A stretch of 64,000 bases of DNA, taken from Gigaspora rosea (Eukaryota > Glomeromycota > Glomeromycetes > Diversisporales > Gigasporaceae). Location of the stretch: NCBI GenBank assembly GCA_003550325.1, contig QKWP01000121.1, positions 116,481 through 180,480 on the forward strand, in the 5' to 3' direction. A program made the translations under genes and the position numbers. Shown here in pieces: positions 57,000 to 64,000 of the stretch. Within the stretch, counting starts at the first letter, position 1. Every line of letters starts with the position of its first letter. The notes beneath the pieces were generated by a model. The model was not told the origin of the DNA and did not search any database. It saw only the letters and a list, made by a program, of their open reading frames with translations.

Positions 57000-57720
57000 T
57001 TAAATGCTTATAATTGATTTATATAGTAAAATTTTGAGTTTACTATGTAGCGACTACTTGCAATCACTAAAAAATCAAAAAAATGTTTTAGTGATCAAAG
57101 TAATTGCTACATAGTAAAGTCAAATTTTTACTATATAAATTGATCATAAGATAAGCACTTAAGTAAACATGTTCAGAAGATCAAAATATATATTTTATAA
57201 AATTTTCATACAAATTAGAAAATATTTTATTATTTAATAACTTTTAATTTTTATGTTTGTTGAATAGATTTTTTTAAAAATTTTATTTTTTTTTATTAAA
57301 TATAAAAATTAAAAGTCAAATAATAAAATGTTCTTCAATCTTGCTAAAAGTTTTACTGTATGTATATTTTAATTTTTCAAATAAGTTTATTTAAGTGATA
57401 ATAATGTATTTATATAGTAGAATTTGGACTTTACTATGTAGTGACTATTGATAATTATAGGGTAGTTTATTTTTTGGGCAAAGATATTTGTAAGTTTTTG
57501 AACCTACTTTGGGATTAATTTTTGATTGGCCATATAGTAACAAAATCACGTAACTCAGATTTTATATAACCTAAATATTGGTCAAAATACAAGAATTTAT
57601 AAGTTATATGATTTCTGTTTGTACTATATTATATATGACTGGGTCGGAAGAGTCAAAGATCAGATAGGATGCCATTAACATAAATAAGGAATAGCAATAA
57701 CAGTTCTCTATAGTTAACTG
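57000..57720 (+). repeat. Dispersed repeat family A, longest copy
   Basis: A foldback core (arms meeting near 57260-57280) pairs TTTATATAGTAAAATTT-type and GATCAAAATATATATTTT-type blocks. An extra short palindrome lies at 57040-57130. The right tail (57470-57720) matches the reverse complement of 40735-41000 and, more weakly, 360-430. Confidence 0.75.
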
Positions 57721-57903
57721 ATTTATAAAACAAAGTTTTTGAAATATACAGTACATGATATCTAAAGACTAAAATAATTTCAAAAATTAATAGCTCTTAA
57801 TATATAAAAGATATATAAAAAAAAGGCTACTAAATTGTAGCCAAGTTAATTTGTTACAACTTAGCAGCTTTATTTTTAAAATAATTATTAAACAATTATC
57901 TTT

Positions 57904-58217
57904 TATCGCTAGTGCAATGCATCACTACCCTCTGATTGACCAATCATTTTGTTTGTTTTAATTTATATTAATCAAAACAAAACAAATAGTGATCAGGTTA
58001 GAGTTAGTATTAGATTTTGGTAGAGGCAGTAATTAGATAACCTTTTTAATACAAAATTTCACAAGAAATTTTTTTTGCTAAGAAAAAATTGTAGTTTTAT
58101 AGTCGAAAATTTTAAGTTAAAAGTGATTTTTTAAAAAAAAGCTATTTCATTTCAATTTCATATTACACCTAATCCTGCATCCCAATTGGTCAATTAGATA
58201 GTGGCGATGCATCGTTC
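57904..58217. mobile_element. MITE (GATGCATC-type ends)
   Basis: AGTGCAATGCATCACTACC on the left and GTGGCGATGCATCGTTCT on the right are near-inverse, and pairing continues through TGATTGACCAAT. A clear TSD could not be read. Confidence 0.6.
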
Positions 58218-58589
58218 TAATTATTGTATATTTATAAAATTTTTTAAAATAGGACAAGTCACATATTTTAGTTTTTAGATATTATGAACTATATTTAAAC
58301 TTAGTAAATAGAAAGTCTAAATATAGTAAATATAAGTTTATTTGGTTTTTTAATATGTTTGAATTTGTTACTTATAGATAATAGATAAATTTATAAATAA
58401 TAGAATTTATTATAATTTGAATAGATATAGTTTAATTTTTTTAATAAGATGAAACAACTCTTTCTAATAATCACTAGAACCAAATTTCTGATAGAAGAAA
58501 AATAAAAAGTTTTTGTTAGATAGTTGTCTATACTTAATATATAGTAGGTTAATACAGAAAAATAGTTTTTATAAAGGTTAACTGCTGCT

Positions 58590-59130
58590 CTAGGGACTTC
58601 TTTATATATTCAGCATGCAAACCAAAAGCAAACTTTTACAAGATAACTAGCAAAAGGTAGTGCAGTTAGTAGTGCTCTTGTACAAAAAAGTTTAGTGAGA
58701 ATTAAAAATTTTTTTTATTGACAAAGTATCCTATAGTAAAACAATAGGAAACAACAAAAAATAAGTTTTTCTAACTATACTATCTTTTTAAAATTTGTTT
58801 TAAGTAACATTTCCCTTCTTTTTGGATTTTTAAAATTTTTACCAAAAAGTAGAAATTCTGGCTTACCCTCTTTAAAAGATTAGTAGTGTTTACTTCTTTT
58901 ATTTTGGGAATACATCTCTAGATTGAAACTGGCACTATTATAAGTGAGTTTGGATACTATATATAGATAAACAATGAATGACATATTAGGAATTTTGAAG
59001 AGCATATGAAGAATTTCTTATTTGGTTTGTTAGTTTTAGACATAGTATTTTTTTTTTATATATACATATAATACTTTGTTAGGTATTAGTCTATACAGTG
59101 TTATATAATTTTTATCATTTTATGCTAAAT
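58590..59130 (+). repeat. Dispersed repeat B, worn copy
   Basis: It aligns end to end with 62905-63440. Shared landmarks are TTTTTATAAAGGT near the start, CTTTATATATTC, GTGCTCTTG, and a shared tail ending TATTATATAATTTTTATCA-like. The class is unknown. Confidence 0.6.
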
Positions 59131-60230
59131 GTATTAGCATCTTTATTTTCTATTCTTTTTTTGCTTTTCTTTGGTTTTTCTTTTAGTATAAATTTTTTTT
59201 TTGTTTGGTTATATTTTTTTGTTTGGTTTTTTGTTTTTATTTAGGTAGTATTGTTTTATTACTTTAATTCTTTTCTCTTTTTATTCATTTTTATAAAAAG
59301 CTTAGATAAGAAGTTTTTAAAAGAAATGGATTCTGAAGTAGATAGCTGAGTATCTGATCAATGCTATGCCTATTGCACCATACTTGGGTATTGGCAAATT
59401 AACTTTAGTACAATAGCCAACTTGGGTACTCGTTTGTAACAAGCTAAGTTATTATCCTTCATTACTATTAGATATATATTATATAGTCTCTATATAATTT
59501 CTAATAAAGTTGTAATAGGCTATGAAGTTTAAAAAAAAAAAGTTCATTTTTTTAATAAATATAACTAGTATATATAATAAATCTATGATTTGATTAATTA
59601 ATACTCATATATAAATCTAAATTTGGTAATCTAAATAAAAAGGCCTAATTTTGCAAATTGGCATATATGTTTAAATTTATATAAAAGAGCATTTAATTTT
59701 ATACAAAAGAACATTTTAATTTTGTATATAATTAAATTATAATAACTTGTAATCTAGTATCTAATTTAAATAAAACTAGAAAAACGGATACCTATTAGTG
59801 TTCAAAGCCAAGAATAAATATTGAGCTGATCTGTGTTTATCTCTAGCTAATTGGCTGCACATGACTGGAATCCAACACAAAATCATGGCTATTGCTGTAC
59901 TATAGAGTCCTTGCTACACTTCAGACAATTAATACTATTTAAATTGTTTTAATAAAACATTAAATAATACTAATTTTATTTAAATTGGATTACTAAATTA
60001 ATATAAAATTAAAAATACCTTTTTGTATAAAATTAAATATTTTTTTATATAAATTTGTTGTATAAATTTAAATATTATTGTACAAAATTAAGTACTATAT
60101 TGTATAAAATTAATATCAAAAGTGTATTTTTAAGATATGTTATTGTTTATTATGAATAATACTTCTCAATATAAAATATACTATAAAGTTTTTAATTTTA
60201 TATTTGAATTTATTGACTAGAATCCTATGA
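59131..60230. other. AT-rich spacer
   Basis: No gene or array seen. T-rich runs lie near 59150-59290. Confidence 0.4.
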
Positions 60231-60414
60231 ATTTGACAGGGTGTAGGTGAGATTTTTTGGGTCACGTGGACACTGACTCTCCGACCCTAATTCGAATGAT
60301 TGTTACATTACTGCTGTATTAATGATGATTGTACATGTGTACTCAGATAATCTTTTTTTTATTTTTATTTTTTTCCTAATTTTTTTTAGATTAATGATTT
60401 TTTACTTTCGCCGT

Positions 60415-60545
60415 AGTTGGAGTCATCGTTAATGGAGTCATTATTAATGGAGTTGTTGTTAATAGAGTTGTTGTTAATAGAGTCATCATTGTCAATAGAA
60501 CTGTCGTCAAAAGAGTTATCATTAATGGAGTCGTCATAGGTGCCG
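60415..60545 (+). repeat. GGAGTCGTCGTTAAT microsatellite
   Basis: About eight imperfect 15-base units of the form GAGTCATCGTTAATG. It resembles the array at 28715-28815 and the two could be remnants of the same family. Confidence 0.75.
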
Positions 60546-60914
60546 TGTTAGCTGTTATAGGTGAGTTGCCTTTGCTGATAGGTTTTTTTTTGTTGTCATA
60601 TCTTTATTTTTTACCTTTTCTTTCTATAATCGCTGGTTTCAGTTTCGTGCTGTCTGTTTTGGTGCTACAATTATAGAAGGTAACACATATTTGTATTGCC
60701 TTTGGGGTAGATTTTGTCACTTGATTTGCTTCTGGTGTCGCTAGTATTTTTTATTTGTTACATATTTAACTTTTCTACTTCTTTCTGTAGTCATTTTTTG
60801 TATATTGTTATAAATAGATGCTGCCATTATTCGTGTTGCATTTGTGGCCATTTCGTCATGATTGGAGGTATCGTTGCTCATAGCTTATTTTTTGTAGGGT
60901 TAAAGTGAATTGGT

Positions 60915-61035
60915 TGTTCGGATTAGAATAAGTTAGTTGGTAGGGTTAGGATAAGTTGGTTAGTAGATTAGGGTATATTAGAGTAAGTTAGTTGGTATAT
61001 TAGAGTAAGTTGGTTGGTGTTAGTTGGTTAGGCCG
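60915..61035 (+). repeat. GTTGGT-rich tandem repeat
   Basis: Units built on GAGTAAGTTGGTTGGTATAT and TAGGGTTAGGATAAG repeat about five times. Confidence 0.6.
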
Positions 61036-61099
61036 ACCTCTCATATTTGTTTATTTTAGTCTGCGATGAAACGATTCACTGGTGTGAGTAAGTTTTGCC

Positions 61100-61734
61100 A
61101 GGACCCCGAACAATATATATAGAGGTTACATTGAAATTTTGGCTAAAAAGGTTACTTTTTTACAAAAATGTTACATTTGAAAAGTGGATATTGGTCAAAA
61201 GGTTACATTTAAAAGTGGATAAAAGCTTTTAATGTTATATTATTAAAAGTGGATAAAATTAATAAGTTTTAAATAGATTGTATTTAAAATTTGGATAAAG
61301 AAAAAATTTTTTAAAAAAACCTTTTTTTGAAAAAATTTTTTTTTTAAAAAAAATTTTTTTTTAAGAAAAATTTTTTTTTGAAAAATTTTTTTTTAAGAAA
61401 AATTTTTTTTTGGAAAAACTTTTTTTTTTGAGATAAATTTTTTTTTGAGAAAAATTTTTTTTTGAGAACTTTTTTTTTGAGAAAAAATTTTTTTAAGAAA
61501 AATTTTTTTTCTTAAAAAAATTTTTTTTAAGAAAAATTTTTTTTTAAAAAAAATTTTTTTTGAAAAATTTTTTTAAAAAAAAGTATTGTTATATTTAATA
61601 TTTGGTTAAAATTTATTAAATATTAAAGCTTATATGTAAAATATGGTTAATTAGCTCTAATAAAAAGTGGATAAAAATTTTAAAAAGTTTATATTAAAGC
61701 TAATGTAACCTCTATATGTATTGTTCGGGGTCCT
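61100..61734. mobile_element. AGGACCCCGAA-ended TIR element, copy 3, expanded inside
   Basis: AGGACCCCGAACAATATATA is inverted at the right end as ATTGTTCGGGGTCCT, and AGAGGTTACATT/AATGTAACCTCT extends the pairing. The exact 8-bp TSD GTTTTGCC is at 61092-61099 and 61735-61742. About 270 internal bases (61310-61580) are an array of AAAAATTTTTTTTTGAG-type units, making it 3.5 times longer than copies 1 and 2. Confidence 0.93.
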
Positions 61735-61956
61735 GTTTTGCCGTTTGTGTGCTGAGTTTTTGATCGTTCACTTTCGTTGTCTCCATTTTGTGGGTCTTGT
61801 CGTTAGTAGAGCTGTGTTGGGTCTTTTGTAATGTAGTCATCCCATTTTTGTCTTTATTTTAAAAATAAGAGAGCTTCTAAAGTATGTTTGTTAACTATTT
61901 ACTATTCTGGAATTTTTTGTTTTTGTTTGTTGTGCCTGGTTTTGGGGTCATCTAAA

Positions 61957-62217
61957 GCCAGGTGCATTCACGTGATAGAAAGCCAATCAAATCGTAAAAT
62001 TTGATCTTTACGGATTAGCCCAATGAGACAAAAACAAAGAAAAAAAAATGAAAAACACCCAAAATACAAAAAACGAGTGTCTAAACCTGTCTAGGAGCAT
62101 TAATAAAAAATATTGGGAAAATAATTTTATTTATAAGTCTAGCCCTAAACCTAACCCCTAACTAACCCTTATCTAATTTTAATTAAATAATCAAAAACAT
62201 ATAAATGCACCTGGCTT
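61957..62217. mobile_element. MITE (AAGCCAGGTGCAT ends)
   Basis: TAAAGCCAGGTGCAT on the left is exactly inverted at the right end. TA lies at each edge, suggesting a Tc1/mariner-type target. The body holds a telomere-like CCCTAAACCTAACCCCTAAC near 62143. Confidence 0.75.
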
Positions 62218-62318
62218 TAGCTATCACCTGGTTTTGTAATTCTCTCAATCTTGTTCCGATAATTATTTTTCTAAAAATAAAAAAAATAGAGTATTGCTAG
62301 TGTATTGCTAATCTTAAC

Positions 62319-62569
62319 AGGCTATGAAATTCACAGTCCTGTATCTGCCAATCAAAATTGCAGAATTAGCACAATTTGCAAAGTTTTTTTACGAAAAAAT
62401 CAAAAAATTACTTATAACGCAAAATCTAGCTTATGAAACTACTTCTTTTTATGTGAAAAAAAAATTTCTTGCTAAATTTTACTATAAAGGTTGCTATTTT
62501 TATAACTCTAACCCTAACTCTAACTTTAATAAAAAACTTTATAAAACAGTGGTATGAATTCCATAGCCT
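62319..62569. mobile_element. MITE (CAGGCTATG ends)
   Basis: CAGGCTATGAAATTCAC on the left and TGAATTCCATAGCCTG on the right are near-inverse. A TSD was not clear. The short 77-codon frame inside is not a gene. Confidence 0.65.
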
Positions 62570-62579
62570 GTGAATCGAA

Positions 62580-62815
62580 GTAATTTTCAAAAAAATAATT
62601 TAAATAATTAATTTAAATAAATAAAATAAATTAAATTATAACGAATTAAATAAATAATTAAAACAATAAAAAACAAAATAAAAATAAGACAAATACTGTA
62701 TAAAAATTAAATAAATAAATAAATAAATTAAATGATCAAAGAAAAAATTAAAATATTAAAAACAATCATAAAAAAAAATAAATAAAAATAAAATTAATAA
62801 AATATAATAATCGCT
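62580..62815 (+). repeat. AAATAAAT-type low-complexity tract
   Basis: About 230 bases almost entirely of A and T in AAATAAATAAAT-like order. Confidence 0.7.
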
Positions 62816-62904
62816 AAATTATCGGATCTCTTCCCATCGATCACTTGTCCAAAATTCTAAGCAAAAAAAAAACAAAAATTTTGTCAGTAAAAGACGAAGC
62901 AACT

Positions 62905-63440
62905 ATAATACTGGTTTTTATAAAGGTCAACTTGTTTGTCATTCTCTTCAGGACTCCTTTATATATTCGGCAAGCAAGCCAGAAGCGTCAGTTGTGCAAA
63001 ATAACAGGCAGTGGGTGCTCTTGGTACAAGAAATTCTGGTAGAAGTTTTCTTCCATCGACGAAGGTTTTATAGTTCGGCTAGGCAGTGAACTAAAAAATG
63101 AGTTTTTCAACACACTTTCTAAAGGTTTTGGTTACAAGAACATATTTGACTATACAACCACTATCATATTCTCACTTGAAGTCTTTTTTTTGGAATTTTG
63201 GATGAAAAGTGGGAAATTCGGCGTACCCACTCCAAAAGATCAGCATTGTTGTTCCTATCCTAATTGGGAAGAAGGCATGCAGGTAAAGCAGGAACGAACG
63301 TGTAATGAGACGTGGCGCAATAGAGTAGGCAGATCTGTGAAAAATAAATTCCAGAATGTTCTGTTACTTTCTTTTTTATATATAATACTCTGGCAAGGCG
63401 TTTCCTTGCACAGTATTATATAATTTTTATCACTAGAATA
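62905..63440 (+). repeat. Dispersed repeat B, better copy
   Basis: It aligns with 58590-59130 and is less AT-rich, so it is probably the younger copy. Short frames inside (62845-63042, 63190-63423) are not conserved in the other copy. A hairpin, ATAATACTCTGGCAAGG against CCTTGCACAGTATTAT, lies at its 3' end (about 63382-63421). LINE 3-type sequence begins directly after it. Confidence 0.6.
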
Positions 63441-63445
63441 TTATT

Positions 63446-64000
63446 ATTTTTTTTTTTTTAAAGAGAGGTCTATCCTCTAATACTTTATTAGATTTATAAA
63501 TTATACATATATTTGTTACATGTAGGAATATACTAATCTATTATGAAGTAGAGGTAAGAGCTACTTTACTCTCGACCTAATTCTTTACTAGAATGGTCGT
63601 AGACCTCTAGATTTTGAGTATGTAGTTTGGGCAAAGATGGTTTGTGACAATAAGTTTATCTATTGCGGTATTTATGCAGTTTGGGGTTGGTGGGAGTGTT
63701 TTCAGCATCGTTGGAGATGGGAGTGGAGGAGGAGGAGGGACTACGTCTGTGTGTCGGGACATGCGAAAAGGTATCTATATTTTCTTATAGATGAATTCGG
63801 CGATGTTGTGGTGGAGTAGGGGTGTTAGTTTGTTCTTCAGGTATAAGGAAGCAAAAGGGGCTAGTGTTCTTCTTGTAATTATTCCGAACGGAATTTTTTT
63901 GAGATATGTAGTTCGAGGTAGGATTGAATGAAGGTTTCAGGGTTTTTCAATGGTTTTTCTTCTTTCCTTGTGGTTTCAATTAAGATTCTTCTGAGTTCTG
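63446..64000 (-). mobile_element. LINE 3 family, second copy, 3' end only in window
   Basis: A T tract (poly-A on the minus strand) is followed by AAAGAGAGGTCTAT, the same 3' end as at 44519-44700 (roughly 80 percent alike by eye). The minus strand encodes RTLAPFASLY, LTPLLHHNIAEFIYKKI, matching the LINE 3 C-terminus. The rest lies beyond the window. Confidence 0.85.

Noticed and set aside
60714-60908. 64-codon Cys/Phe-rich ORF
   Set aside because: No homology recognised; T-rich composition makes chance likely.
62845-63423. Two plus-strand ORFs of 65 and 77 codons
   Set aside because: They fall in dispersed repeat B and are not conserved in the copy at 58590.
1-64000. Bacterial or plasmid origin
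   Set aside because: GT-AG introns, LINEs with poly-A tails, SINE-like elements, Tigger and MULE transposases all indicate a eukaryotic nuclear genome.

Overview
This 64-kb window is an AT-rich eukaryotic stretch made almost wholly of transposable elements and their remains. I see no intact host gene, rRNA or tRNA gene. The likely source is an arbuscular mycorrhizal fungus (Glomeromycotina, Rhizophagus-like). That is an inference from recalled protein families: a Tigger/pogo transposase, a FAR1-MULE transposase, LINEs with a GIDQGE-type reverse transcriptase, and an intron-containing DDE-like family. TTAGGG-type interstitial repeats fit a fungus. Two assembly gaps are present (22885-22932 and 46065-47022).

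Layout. 1-8 kb: foldback (long palindromic) elements, small TIR elements with 8-bp target-site duplications (TSDs), a tRNA-headed SINE, and an unknown ORF split by an insertion. 8.2-13.6 kb: a 5'-truncated LINE (endonuclease, RT, RNase H, CCHC) with an 11-bp TSD, itself hit by a 338-bp TIR element. 14.3-15.3 kb: a long tRNA-headed SINE-like element with a 9-bp TSD. 17-19.7 kb: a decayed FAR1/MULE/SWIM/CCHC transposase. 21.0-25.6 kb: a Tigger/pogo transposase gene split by three later insertions, one of them a 2.6-kb TIR element carrying a gypsy-type integrase (Ginger-like). 26.9-32.6 kb: foldbacks, minisatellites and a Tc1/mariner remnant. 32.7-38.0 kb: a near full-length L1/Tx1-like LINE on the minus strand with a 15-bp TSD. 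41.4-55.0 kb: an intron-containing DDE-like pseudogene whose late exon holds a 9.7-kb minus-strand LINE (20-bp TSD) that in turn holds another repeat and the large gap. 57-64 kb: more foldbacks, TIR elements, minisatellites and the 3' end of a second copy of that LINE.

The genes do not form a pathway. The value of the window is its insertion stratigraphy. TSDs can be read on about fifteen elements, so the order of insertion can be worked out. Two things stand out as possibly undescribed: a family of large foldback elements built from shared sequence modules, often two per arm, and a LINE whose ORF1 region encodes a degenerate tandem protein repeat.
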